Shown here one piece after another: positions 24,296 to 31,190 of a stretch of 34,347 bases of DNA (position 1 is the stretch's first letter; the number at the start of each line of letters is the position of its first letter). The position numbers and the translations under genes are program-made. The notes under the pieces are model-generated. The model searched no databases. It was not told where the DNA came from and saw only the letters and a list, made by a program, of their open reading frames with translations. The stretch comes from DAOSVX01 sp964616495 (GTDB lineage Bacteria; Bacillota_I; Bacilli_A; RF39; UBA660), in NCBI GenBank assembly GCA_964616495.1, contig CAZTRF010000004.1, positions 1 through 34,347 of the forward strand, written 5' to 3'.

Positions 24296-25078
24296 ATGGA
24301 ATATAAAGCTAAAAAAAAATATGGGCAAAACTTTCTAGTCGATAATAAAATATTGGCTTTTCTTTCATCATGTTTAGATATAACTTCAAACGATTTAATA
24401 ATTGAAATTGGTCCTGGTAAAGGAGCTTTAACTGAAATATTATTAGCCAAAAAAGCACAGATAGTATGTTATGAGATAGATTTAGATATGAAACCTTATC
24501 TAGATAAAATAAATAATAAAAACCTAACAATTAAATATGAAGACTTTATTAATTCGAATATAGTTGAAGATTTAAAAGCTTTTAAATATCAAAACATATT
24601 TTTAGTTGCTAATATTCCTTATTATATTACAACTTCCATTATTAAAAAAATAATTAATTCTAAAATAAATTTTAAAGAAATATATTTAATGGTTCAAAAA
24701 GAAGTGGCCGATCGATTATCAGCTTCACCTAATAATAAAAATTATGGATCGCTAACCGTTTATACCAATATTTTTTATGAATGCCAAAAAATAATTGATG
24801 TTAATAAGCGTTCATTTAATCCTATTCCAAAAGTGGATTCAGCCATTATAAAATTAATTCCTAAGATAAAAGAAGTAAACAATTACAAAGAGTTGGAAAC
24901 CCTTTTAAAAGTTTCTTTTGCTCATAAAAGGAAAACTTTAAAAAACAATTTAACGGAAAGTTTAGGGGAAATCGATCAAATTTTAAAGAAACATAATTTG
25001 TCTTTAAATAATAGAGCAGAAGAGATACCCGTAGATGTATATATTGAAATTTCAAATGTTTTAAGTAAAAAAGAGTAA
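24296..25078 (+). CDS. rsmA: 16S rRNA dimethyladenosine transferase RsmA/KsgA
   Basis: RsmA dimethylates A1518 and A1519 of 16S rRNA. From the ATG at 24296 it has 260 residues: the KKYGQNFL motif at 7-14, the SAM motif EIGPGKG at 37-43 and catalytic NIPY at 106-109, then a small helical C-terminal domain. The start is uncertain: in-frame ATGs at 24242 and 24257 would add up to 18 residues overlapping the previous gene, similar to the longer N-terminus of Bacillus KsgA, and no Shine-Dalgarno sequence precedes 24296. The rnmV gene that normally precedes ksgA is missing. Confidence 0.94.
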   Translation: MEYKAKKKYGQNFLVDNKILAFLSSCLDITSNDLIIEIGPGKGALTEILLAKKAQIVCYEIDLDMKPYLDKINNKNLTIKYEDFINSNIVEDLKAFKYQNIFLVANIPYYITTSIIKKIINSKINFKEIYLMVQKEVADRLSASPNNKNYGSLTVYTNIFYECQKIIDVNKRSFNPIPKVDSAIIKLIPKIKEVNNYKELETLLKVSFAHKRKTLKNNLTESLGEIDQILKKHNLSLNNRAEEIPVDVYIEISNVLSKKE

Positions 25079-25086
25079 ACTATTGT

Positions 25087-25099
25087 CATATAATATAAT
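25087..25099 (+). promoter_or_regulatory. -10-like region before yabG
   Basis: Two overlapping TATAAT motifs (25089-25094 and 25094-25099) lie just upstream of yabG. The same bases read CATATAATA (25087-25095), which fits the sigma-K -10 pattern CATANNNTA, but the expected -35 AC is not at the right place. Confidence 0.35.
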
Positions 25100-25109
25100 G
25101 GTGATTGAT

Positions 25110-25886
25110 TTGGAAATTAGAAAAGGAGATTTAGTCACTCGTAAAAGTTATAATCATGACACAGTATTTAAAGTAATAAATATTAAAGAAAATATTTTTT
25201 ATTTAAAAGGAATAGACATGAGAATATATGCCAATTCCCCAAAAGATGATTTAAGAATATATAAAGAAAAAGTCATTGAAGAAGATTATTTAGCAAAATT
25301 GGATAAAAACTTAATATTAGATCGAGATGACTTTTTTTATTTGCCAGCTAAAATACTACATATCGATGGAGATGCAGATTATTTAAAAAGGTGCTTGAAC
25401 TTTTATAATAGTGCCGGAGTTTTAGCTATTGGTAAAAAAATCAAAGAAAATGAAATAGCTAGTAATATCATAGCTTATCTAAAAGAGTATAAACCTGATA
25501 TTGTAATTATTACGGGACATGACGCTTATTATCGAAAAAAAGGTAATGAGAAAGATAATAACAATTATAAAAATTCAGCTAACTTTTGTAGTGCTATTAG
25601 CTTAGCAAGAAAGTATGAAAAAAGTCATGAAAAATTGGTAATTATAGCGGGAGCCTGCCAAAGTAATTATGAAGAATTAATTAAATCAGGAGCCAACTAT
25701 GCCTCTAGTCCTAAAAGAGTAAATATTCATGCCTTAGATCCGGCAATAATTGCAACAACTATTGCCCTTACCGAAAAAAACATTCCAATTGATTTATTGC
25801 AATTACTTTCAAAAACCAAGTATGGTAAAGAAGGTATTGGAGGCATAAAGTCTAACGGAATGATGTATATAGGATATCCGAGGTAA
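25110..25886 (+). CDS. yabG: Sporulation-specific protease YabG
   Basis: YabG is a cysteine protease that processes spore coat proteins. The protein resembles Bacillus YabG along its length: KGDLVTRKSY at the N-terminus, AKILHIDGDADYLKRCLNFY near 85, IVIITGHDAYYRKKGN near 133, and IIAGACQSNYEELIKSGANY plus SSPKRVNIHALDPA in the last third. The TTG at 25110 is chosen: it aligns residue for residue with the Bacillus start and has GGTGAT four bases upstream. An upstream ATG at 25098 is possible. Length is 258 residues against about 290 in Bacillus. The product is only known in spore formers, so it is one of the best hints of sporulation here. Confidence 0.93.
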   Translation: MEIRKGDLVTRKSYNHDTVFKVINIKENIFYLKGIDMRIYANSPKDDLRIYKEKVIEEDYLAKLDKNLILDRDDFFYLPAKILHIDGDADYLKRCLNFYNSAGVLAIGKKIKENEIASNIIAYLKEYKPDIVIITGHDAYYRKKGNEKDNNNYKNSANFCSAISLARKYEKSHEKLVIIAGACQSNYEELIKSGANYASSPKRVNIHALDPAIIATTIALTEKNIPIDLLQLLSKTKYGKEGIGGIKSNGMMYIGYPR

Positions 25887-25889
25887 AAG

Positions 25890-26102
25890 GTGAATATAGA
25901 AGAAATAAGAAATATAATAAATCAAAATATAGGCAGAAAAGTAGCCATAAAAACCTATGGATTAAGGAATAAAAACTTTAAATATATTGGAATCATTGAT
26001 GGAGCATATCCTAACATTTTTACGATTACGAGTGACGGAATTCAAAAAAGTTTTTCATATGCTGATGTAATTACAAAAGAAGTTGTAGTTGAATATATTT
26101 GA
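25890..26102 (+). CDS. veg: Veg family protein
   Basis: Veg is a small conserved protein next to yabG in Bacilli, linked to biofilm matrix gene expression in Bacillus. The 70-residue protein keeps the family pattern: IxxxIGRKVAIKTYG, then GIIDGAYPNIFTI and SFSYADVITKEVVVEY at the C-terminus. It starts with GTG at 25890, three bases after the yabG stop, with AGGTAAAAGG upstream inside yabG. This suggests co-transcription with yabG. Confidence 0.9.
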   Translation: MNIEEIRNIINQNIGRKVAIKTYGLRNKNFKYIGIIDGAYPNIFTITSDGIQKSFSYADVITKEVVVEYI

Positions 26103-26126
26103 TTTTTGTTGATTTTTTCAAAATTT

Positions 26127-26135
26127 TGATATAAA
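26127..26135 (+). promoter_or_regulatory. Possible extended -10 promoter for spoVG
   Basis: TGATATAAA is an extended -10-like motif 35 bases before spoVG; TTGATT at 26109-26114 could serve as a -35 with a short 15-base spacer. Confidence 0.4.
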
Positions 26136-26169
26136 CTTTAAATAGATATTTAAGAGAAGGAGTGTAACT

Positions 26170-26454
26170 ATGAAATTAACATCAGTTAGCGTTCGTAAAA
26201 TTGAAAAAGAAGGTTCTAGAATGAAGGGCATAGCATCAGTATTAATTGATGACTCATTTGCAGTTCACGATATTAGAATCATTGAAGGAGATAATGGATT
26301 ATTTATAGCTATGCCAAGTAGAAAAACAGCTACTGGTGGCTATAGAGATATTGCACATCCAATTAATCCAGAAGTAAGAAAACAATTTGAAGATGCAATT
26401 CTAGAAGAATATAAAAATACTGAATTTGAACCAGCTTCAAAAGAAGAAGAATAA
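26170..26454 (+). CDS. spoVG: Septation regulator / RNA- and DNA-binding protein SpoVG
   Basis: SpoVG is a small nucleic-acid-binding regulator found widely in Firmicutes. The 94-residue protein matches the family almost throughout: TSVSVRKIEKEGSRMKGIAS at the N-terminus, FAVHDIRIIEGDNGLFIAMPSRK in the centre, and DIAHPIN with a helical tail. GAAGGAG precedes the ATG. A terminator follows directly, so it forms its own unit or ends one with veg. Confidence 0.97.
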   Translation: MKLTSVSVRKIEKEGSRMKGIASVLIDDSFAVHDIRIIEGDNGLFIAMPSRKTATGGYRDIAHPINPEVRKQFEDAILEEYKNTEFEPASKEEE

Positions 26455-26460
26455 AATTAT

Positions 26461-26482
26461 AGCCTTGAAAAAGGCTTTTTTT
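26461..26482 (+). terminator. Terminator after spoVG
   Basis: AGCCTT and AAGGCT pair around a GAAA loop, followed by seven T. Confidence 0.88.
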
Positions 26483-26527
26483 GTGCTATTTTTTAATTCT
26501 TTGCATACTATTTGTTAGGAGGAAAAG

Positions 26528-26815
26528 ATGGACAAAAATGAAAACTTAAATTTAAGTAGACATCAAGTATCAATTGTTGAAAGAAAAAGTATTATTTTAA
26601 CCGGAATAAAAAAGGTTATTAGTTTTGATAGTGAAGAATTTATATTGGATTCAGCGGCCGGTAATATTCTTTTAAAAGGAGCAGATTTAGAAATAGTCAA
26701 ATTAAATACTGATGATGGCAATGTTTCAATAAAAGGAATAATTAATGGCCTAAACTACATTGATGAAAATTTGGGTGAAAAAAAAGAAAGCATGTTATCT
26801 AAATTATTTAAATAA
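26528..26815 (+). CDS. yabP: Sporulation protein YabP
   Basis: YabP is a sporulation protein made in the mother cell in Bacillus. The 95-residue protein closely follows it: SRHQVSIVERKSIILTGIKK, VISFDSEEFILDSAAGNILLKG, VSIKGIINGLNYID, and the shared C-terminal SKLFK ending. Length is as in Bacillus (about 100). AGGAGG precedes the ATG. CATACTAT (26504-26511) resembles a sigma-E -10, but it would leave a leader of only about ten bases. The stop overlaps the yabQ start (TAATG). The neighbouring yabN and yabO genes of Bacillus are absent. Confidence 0.95.
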   Translation: MDKNENLNLSRHQVSIVERKSIILTGIKKVISFDSEEFILDSAAGNILLKGADLEIVKLNTDDGNVSIKGIINGLNYIDENLGEKKESMLSKLFK

Positions 26816-27126
26816 TGGATGTTACAATTCAATTAATTTGTTTTGTAGTTTCTTTTTTTTATGGGATTTTTGTAAAAAAGGCCCTTTCATTAAATGAAAC
26901 CATTTTTAGAAACAAAAAACTTTTTAAATTTATTTCTATTCCTTTATTAATTTATTGCTTAGTTCTTTTTTATCTTTTAATTATTTATAAAATAAATGGT
27001 GGAATAATGCATATTTACTTTCTTTTTGTTCTTATTTTAGGATTTATGTCATTTCATAAAATAAAAAAACTGTTAATTAAATGTTTAAAAAAACCACTTT
27101 CTCTTGTAAAAAAGAAACAAAAATAA
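26815..27126 (+). CDS. yabQ: YabQ-like spore cortex membrane protein
   Basis: YabQ is a membrane protein needed for cortex formation in Bacillus. This 103-residue product is about half the Bacillus length. It has three hydrophobic segments (about 5-20, 39-58 and 65-80) and a very basic C-terminus. The N-terminal segment with FFYGIFVKKAL near residue 14 resembles the family start, where YGxxxD/K is common. The call rests mainly on position: it overlaps the yabP stop and precedes divIC, exactly the Bacillus order. Sequence similarity alone would be weak. Confidence 0.75.
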   Translation: MDVTIQLICFVVSFFYGIFVKKALSLNETIFRNKKLFKFISIPLLIYCLVLFYLLIIYKINGGIMHIYFLFVLILGFMSFHKIKKLLIKCLKKPLSLVKKKQK

Positions 27127-27132
27127 TATAAT
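27104..27132 (+). promoter_or_regulatory. Promoter for divIC
   Basis: TTGTAA (27104-27109), 17 bases, TATAAT (27127-27132). The leader to the ATG is about 14 bases. Confidence 0.75.
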
Positions 27133-27152
27133 CAAGGTAATATGAGGTTTTT

Positions 27153-27443
27153 ATGAATAAGGTTTCAAAGAAAGCAAAAAGACGATTTTTATTTTTAACT
27201 TTAATAGTATTTGGAGTTTTTATTTATATGATTATAACTTTAGCGGGATACTGGAGCAAAATATTAGATAATAAGTCTACAGCTGGAGAGTTAGGAAGCA
27301 AATATGAATTATTATTAGAGGAAGAAGATTCTTTAAAGTCTGAGGTAACCAAATTACAGGATCCTGATTATGTGGCTAGATATGCTAGTGAAAAGTTCTT
27401 ATACTCAAAAGATGGAATGACCATTATTAGAATAATTGATTAA
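27153..27443 (+). CDS. divIC: Septum formation initiator DivIC/FtsB
   Basis: DivIC (FtsB family) is a bitopic division protein that works with FtsL and DivIB at the septum. The 96-residue protein has a basic cytoplasmic N-terminus, one membrane segment (about 13-33), a coiled coil (about 40-68, ELGSKYELLLEEEDSLKSEV) and the family motif DPDYVARYASEKF near 70-82, followed by GMTIIRI. Length is slightly short of Bacillus DivIC (125). GAGG lies upstream of the ATG. The location after yabQ matches Bacillus. Confidence 0.93.
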   Translation: MNKVSKKAKRRFLFLTLIVFGVFIYMIITLAGYWSKILDNKSTAGELGSKYELLLEEEDSLKSEVTKLQDPDYVARYASEKFLYSKDGMTIIRIID

Positions 27444-27445
27444 TT

Positions 27446-27472
27446 AAAGCCTTTTATTAAAAAAGGCTTTTT
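27446..27472 (+). terminator. Terminator after divIC
   Basis: AAAGCCTTTT (27446-27455) and AAAAGGCTTT (27461-27470) form a perfect stem with a five-base loop and trailing T residues. Flanking A and T runs on both sides make it possibly bidirectional. Confidence 0.85.
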
Positions 27473-27490
27473 ATTTTCATTAAAAACCAT

Positions 27491-27496
27491 TATAAT
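27491..27496 (+). promoter_or_regulatory. Likely -10 box before the ATPase-like pair
   Basis: Perfect TATAAT about 20 bases upstream of the start codon, just after the divIC terminator. The -35 region is only T-rich. Confidence 0.45.
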
Positions 27497-27516
27497 AAAT
27501 AGTCAAAGGATTGAGT

Positions 27517-28092
27517 ATGATGAATGAAGTAAAAAATTTAGCCAAACTCACTAAAAGTAATCGAATAACATTTGTTACCGGTACAGATAAAAACTTTTTT
27601 TATCCTGAAGAATACTTAAAAATAGATCGATTTAATGTTAAAAAGGATAATATAGAATTAATATCTAAGTTGAGATATAAAGAATTAATAAATAAAGAAA
27701 GACTTTCAGTTGAAGAAAAAGCCATTTTAACCATTATTACCAATATAAGAGAAAATAGAATTATTTTATTAGAAAATCTTTTTTATTATTTGTCTAAATT
27801 TAATAAGAAAAAAATAATAAGCTTTTTTAAAAAAAGAAAAAGTCCTTTAATTATAATATCTAATAATATAGAAGATGCTTTACTTTGTGATGATGTAATG
27901 ATTATAGAAAATAATGTAATTGTTTTATATGGTCCAAAAGATAAAATTTTATTAGAAGAAAAAAAATTAAAAACTTTAGGAATATCATTGCCTTTTATAA
28001 TTGATTTGTCTATTCAACTTAAACTATATGGAATGATTAATAAGATATATTTAACAAATGAAGGATTGGTAAAGGCCATATGGAAAAAATAA
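27517..28092 (+). CDS. Degenerate EcfA1-like ABC ATPase (pseudo-ATPase)
   Basis: The C-terminal part resembles the ATPase of energy-coupling-factor vitamin transporters (EcfA1/CbiO): IIISNNIEDALLCDDVMIIE, then YGPKDKILLEEKKLKTLGISLPFIIDL, typical of EcfA C-termini. The ATP-handling motifs are lost: no GxxGxGK[ST] Walker A is present, the signature LSGGQ is replaced by LSVEEK (about residue 63), Walker B ends LLENL instead of LDEPT, and the switch histidine is Asn. At 191 residues it is much shorter than EcfA1 (about 280). The frame is intact, with AAAGGA at 27505-27510; ATG 27517 or 27520 are both possible, TTG 27511 is too close. It overlaps the next gene by 13 bases. In Bacillus ecfA1-ecfA2-ecfT-truA lie before rplM. 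Confidence 0.7.
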   Translation: MMNEVKNLAKLTKSNRITFVTGTDKNFFYPEEYLKIDRFNVKKDNIELISKLRYKELINKERLSVEEKAILTIITNIRENRIILLENLFYYLSKFNKKKIISFFKKRKSPLIIISNNIEDALLCDDVMIIENNVIVLYGPKDKILLEEKKLKTLGISLPFIIDLSIQLKLYGMINKIYLTNEGLVKAIWKK

Positions 28093-28892
28093 TATTTAAA
28101 AATGTAAGTAGCTTAATCTTAAAAGAAGTTAGTTTTAGTATTTACGATAAAAGTATAATTTCTTTAGTAGGTGATATTACTATTGATGAAATTTCTGATT
28201 TAATAATGGGTTTTAGTAGAATAACTGAAGGTAAAATGTTTGTATTTAATCATAAACTTGATAAAAGTACTACCAAAAGAGAAAACCTATTTATTCAAAA
28301 TAAAATGGGATATGTATTTGATGATCCTAAAAAATTTTTGACTAATAAAACCGTATGGAAAGAGGTAACCTTTGGCTTAAACTATTTGGGTTTTTCCGAA
28401 GTAGAAAAATTAACTCAGCATTATCTATCATTATTTGGTGTAGAAGAAGTCCTATGGGAAGAAAGGTCTTTAGATATTCCTTTGACCTATCAAAAGAAAG
28501 TTATGTTGGCAGCTACCTTAGCCATTAATCCTCAAGTTATCATTTTAAACTATGTAGATAAGGATTTAGCTTTTAAAGACCGCAAAAACTTGAAAAGAAT
28601 TTTAGTGGAAGAAAAGAAAAAAGGAAAAAGTATTATAATTTTATCAAAAGATCCTAACTTTTATTATGATATTGTAGATGAAGTATTATTTTTTAAAGAT
28701 GGAAAATTTATTGAATCTGGAGATGAAGAGGTTTTTTATAAAGAAGATGTTGAATCAAAAGGTGATCTTCCAGAAATTGTTGATTTTATTAAAAAATATA
28801 ATAATTCGACCTTTGCTCCTTTATATAGAAATAATGACTTAAAAGATTTGTTAAAAGATATTTATAGAATAAAGAACAATATTCAAAGATAA
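28080..28892 (+). CDS. Degenerate EcfA2-like ABC ATPase (pseudo-ATPase)
   Basis: The 270-residue protein has the length and layout of EcfA2 (CbiO) but every catalytic motif is changed. The P-loop position reads VGDITIDEIS (30-39) with no lysine. The Q-loop reads YVFDDP (78-83) rather than VFQxP. The signature reads LDIPLTYQKK (131-140) for LSGGQKRR. Walker B reads VIILNY (153-158) for LILDEP, and the H-loop reads ILSKDP (187-192) for the conserved ITHD. Surrounding scaffold such as LAATLAINPQVIIL, ESGDEEVF and the helical C-terminus is kept. ATP hydrolysis seems impossible in this protein. No ecfT or truA follows. The frame is intact, which suggests selection for a non-ATPase role, or very recent decay. 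Confidence 0.75.
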   Translation: MEKIIFKNVSSLILKEVSFSIYDKSIISLVGDITIDEISDLIMGFSRITEGKMFVFNHKLDKSTTKRENLFIQNKMGYVFDDPKKFLTNKTVWKEVTFGLNYLGFSEVEKLTQHYLSLFGVEEVLWEERSLDIPLTYQKKVMLAATLAINPQVIILNYVDKDLAFKDRKNLKRILVEEKKKGKSIIILSKDPNFYYDIVDEVLFFKDGKFIESGDEEVFYKEDVESKGDLPEIVDFIKKYNNSTFAPLYRNNDLKDLLKDIYRIKNNIQR

Positions 28893-28925
28893 TTTACAGT
28901 TATCTAAAAAAAAACAAGGTTTTAA

Positions 28926-28954
28926 TTGACTTTTTAGGCTTATTTGCATATAAT
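28926..28954 (+). promoter_or_regulatory. Strong promoter of rplM-rpsI
   Basis: TTGACT (28926-28931), 17 bases, TATAAT (28949-28954). Transcription should start near 28961. Confidence 0.85.
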
Positions 28955-28960
28955 TCATAT

Positions 28961-29033
28961 TGGTACATTTTATTTATTCAAGTTTATGAACTGTGGGAAG
29001 GGAAATAAAGGAGAATAAAGGAAGGAAATTATT
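28961..29033 (+). promoter_or_regulatory. rplM leader
   Basis: A leader of about 73 bases precedes rplM, much longer than other leaders in this window. Its last half is purine-rich with repeated AAAGGA/GGAAGG segments, and only a small AGTT/AACT hairpin is visible. It could carry an L13 autoregulatory leader known in Firmicutes, but I cannot match the structure. Confidence 0.3.
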
Positions 29034-29465
29034 ATGAACACATTTATGCAAAAAAAAGAAACTGTTGAGAGAAAATGGTACATAATTGATGCTGAGGGTA
29101 AGAACTTAGGAAGAGTTGCTACAAAAGCAGCTACTTTATTAAGAGGTAAGCATAAAGTTACTTTTACACCTCATATTGATTGCGGAGATTATGTTATTAT
29201 TATAAACGCAGAAAAAGTTAATTTAACTGGATCAAAATTAGATAACAAGATGTATTACAATCATAGTGGATATCCAGGCGGACTAAGAGAAAGAACCGCT
29301 GCAGTTATGAAAGAAAAATATCCAGAAGAAATGGTTGAAAGAGCTGTTAAAGGCATGTTACCAAAAGGAAGACTTGGTAGACAAACTTATAGTAAGTTGT
29401 TTGTTTGCAAAGGTTCTGAACATGGACATGATGCTCAAAAACCAGAATTAATAGAAATTAATTAG
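29034..29465 (+). CDS. rplM: 50S ribosomal protein L13
   Basis: L13 is an early-assembling protein of the large ribosomal subunit. The 143-residue protein has the family features: RKWYIIDAEGKNLGRVATKAATLLRGK at the N-terminus, PHIDCGDYVIIINAEK, YYNHSGYPGGLRERT and MLPKGRLGRQ. GGAAGGAA precedes the ATG. It is followed eight bases later by rpsI, in the universal L13-S9 pair. Confidence 0.99.
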   Translation: MNTFMQKKETVERKWYIIDAEGKNLGRVATKAATLLRGKHKVTFTPHIDCGDYVIIINAEKVNLTGSKLDNKMYYNHSGYPGGLRERTAAVMKEKYPEEMVERAVKGMLPKGRLGRQTYSKLFVCKGSEHGHDAQKPELIEIN

Positions 29466-29475
29466 GAGGCAAATG

Positions 29476-29895
29476 ATGGCTAAAAAAGAAACATTCTTAG
29501 GAACTGGGCGTCGTAAACGCTCAATTGCTCAAGTTGTAATGAAACCAGGTAAAGGAAATATTGTTGTTAATGGGCAACCAGTTGATACATATTTTCCATT
29601 TCCAACATTAGTTATGGATTTAAAACAACCATTAGTTGCTACTCATAACGAAGATAAATTCGATATTGAAGTAACTGCTAAAGGCGGTGGCTTTTCAGGA
29701 CAGGCTGGAGCAACTCGTTTAGGTATTACTAGAGCATTATTAATGTATGATGCTGATACTGATCAAACAAGAGACGATTCATATCGTAAGATATTAAAAG
29801 TTGAAGGTTTTGTTAGAAGAGATCCAAGAATTAAAGAACGTAAAAAATATGGTTTAAAGAAAGCTCGTAGAGCACCACAATTCTCAAAACGTTAA
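29476..29895 (+). CDS. rpsI: 30S ribosomal protein S9
   Basis: S9 contacts P-site tRNA through its C-terminal tail. The 139-residue protein has GTGRRKRSIAQV near the start, GGGFSGQAGATRLGITRAL in the centre, and the basic tail ending APQFSKR. The ATG at 29476 gives proper spacing from AGGAGG; the ATG three bases earlier is too close. A strong terminator follows. Confidence 0.99.
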   Translation: MAKKETFLGTGRRKRSIAQVVMKPGKGNIVVNGQPVDTYFPFPTLVMDLKQPLVATHNEDKFDIEVTAKGGGFSGQAGATRLGITRALLMYDADTDQTRDDSYRKILKVEGFVRRDPRIKERKKYGLKKARRAPQFSKR

Positions 29896-29903
29896 TTTTT
29901 AAG

Positions 29904-29927
29904 GCGCATGAACATGCGCTTTTTTTA
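29904..29927 (+). terminator. Terminator after rpsI
   Basis: GCGCATG and CATGCGC are perfect complements with a two-base nominal loop, followed by eight T. This is the most GC-rich terminator in the window. Confidence 0.92.
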
Positions 29928-29956
29928 TTGCTTCATAAAATGTATTAGAAAGAAAA

Positions 29957-30298
29957 GTGAAAAATAAAATGATTGATTTTTATAATGCCATTAAGCCTGA
30001 ATTAGCAACGCTCTTTATAGCCGTCCTTACCGGAATAATAAGTTATTTAGGAAGTAAATTAAAAAAAGCAATTAATACAAAAATAAAAGATGAAACAATA
30101 AGGAATCTCGTTAAAACTGGAGTAACGGCAGTAGAGCAAGTTTATAAAAATGCTACTAGTGAAGAAAAACTCCAATTAGCAAAAGAAAAAATATTAGAAA
30201 TACTAAATGAAAGAAAAATTAAAATTTCTGATTTAGAATTGCTTTTATTAATTGAGGAACAAGTTCATTGCTGTAAAAAAGGAAATGGTGAAAAATAA
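29957..30298 (+). CDS. LLH-type phage holin-like protein
   Basis: Holins make membrane lesions that release endolysins. This 113-residue protein has one N-terminal hydrophobic segment (about 16-32) and a long charged helical part, including TIRNLVKTGVTAVEQVYKNATSEEKLQLAKEKI, the pattern of the holin_LLH family. The start is GTG 29957 or ATG 29969; neither has a clear ribosome site. It overlaps the following peptidase gene (TAATG), giving a typical lysis pair. No other phage genes are near, so it is probably a domesticated remnant or a chromosomal lysis cassette. Confidence 0.7.
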   Translation: MKNKMIDFYNAIKPELATLFIAVLTGIISYLGSKLKKAINTKIKDETIRNLVKTGVTAVEQVYKNATSEEKLQLAKEKILEILNERKIKISDLELLLLIEEQVHCCKKGNGEK

Positions 30299-30954
30299 TG
30301 GAAAAAGCTTATTTTCCTATGACCTATTATCGATTAACACAAGGTTATGGGAATGATTCTACTACCCACAAAACGATAATGGCTTTAGATTTAGGAGGAA
30401 AAGACTCAGGAATAGATGAGGTGTATGCTCCTTATACCGGAACCATTATGAAATGCTACTCTAAAAAAGGCGTAGCTAATACAATTTGGTTTCAAAGCAA
30501 TGAAGAAGTATTATGTGCCAACAATGAACAAACCTTTTTGACTATTCTTCTTGCTCACGATGACGATATCTCAAAATTAAAACCGGGAATGATAATTAAG
30601 CAGGGAGAAGTGTTGTGTCACGAAGGAAAAAGTGGAACCGCCACTGGCAACCATGTTCACTTAGAATTATCAAATAAAAAATTTAGTGGAACAGGCTGGC
30701 ATAAAAATAAATCTGGTGAATGGCAAATTGACAACCCCGTTAAACCTGAAGAATATCTTTTTTTAAAATCCAATCAAATAGTCCTCAACAATAAATACAA
30801 AGACAAAATATATACTTTTAAAGTAGAAAATAATTTTTATTATTTAAGAGAAATTCCCTTAATGAATAGTAAAATATATTTTAAAGATAATTTAAATCAA
30901 GAAACTTATCAAAAAGCCATATTAGAAATAAAAGATTGGATTGAAAAGAGTTAA
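30298..30954 (+). CDS. M23 family metallopeptidase (endolysin-like)
   Basis: M23 enzymes cut peptidoglycan cross-links with a single zinc ion. The 218-residue protein lacks a signal peptide and shows the zinc site H24...D31 (HKTIMALD) and GNHVHLEL near residue 117, in which the second histidine is a metal ligand. A core beta domain with APYTGTIMKC lies between, and a C-terminal segment of about 65 residues of unknown role follows, ending in a small helical region. Absence of a signal peptide fits release through the preceding holin. Terminator at the stop codon. Confidence 0.88.
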   Translation: MEKAYFPMTYYRLTQGYGNDSTTHKTIMALDLGGKDSGIDEVYAPYTGTIMKCYSKKGVANTIWFQSNEEVLCANNEQTFLTILLAHDDDISKLKPGMIIKQGEVLCHEGKSGTATGNHVHLELSNKKFSGTGWHKNKSGEWQIDNPVKPEEYLFLKSNQIVLNNKYKDKIYTFKVENNFYYLREIPLMNSKIYFKDNLNQETYQKAILEIKDWIEKS

Positions 30955-30968
30955 ATAACTCTTTTTTT
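30944..30968 (+). terminator. Terminator after the M23 gene
   Basis: AAAAGAGTTA (30944-30953) and TAACTCTTTT (30956-30965) form a perfect ten-base stem including the stop codon, then T residues. Confidence 0.85.
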
Positions 30969-30981
30969 CATATATTTTAAT

Positions 30982-31149
30982 ATGAAAAAAATTATTGTAT
31001 TTTTAGTATTATCTATTTTTGCGTTAACTGGGTTTAAAGCAAAAGCTAATCCACCATTTTTTTATCAGGAATATTAATAGTAGTAGACCCTAGACACCCG
31101 AGCAAGTATTTCTCAAATACAGAGAAGTAACAAAATTTAAATCTAATAG
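30982..31149 (+). pseudogene. 5' remnant of a CwlD-like N-acetylmuramoyl-L-alanine amidase (copy 1)
   Basis: From ATG 30982 a signal-peptide-like stretch MKKIIVFLVLSIFALTGFKA continues to ANPPFF, then the frame breaks near 31060. In another frame (from 31062) it continues LSGILIVVDPRHPSK, matching the LSGxxxxxDPGHGG start of an amidase_3 domain in copy 2 at 34179, where the frame is intact. After this the similarity ends. Bacillus has cwlD just after rplM-rpsI, so this is probably the broken beginning of that gene. The glycines of DPGHGG are already changed (DPRHPS). Confidence 0.65.
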
Positions 31150-31190
31150 TTAAGATCCTTGTAAACAAGTGTCTTTTATTTTACTAAAAC

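Noticed and set aside
25087..25095. Sigma-K type -10 before yabG
   Set aside because: Fits CATANNNTA, but the same bases form two TATAAT boxes and the -35 AC is not at the right distance, so it cannot be told from a sigma-A promoter.
26504..26511. Sigma-E type -10 (CATACTAT) before yabP
   Set aside because: One mismatch, no convincing -35, and the transcript would start inside the ribosome site; noted only in the gene entry.
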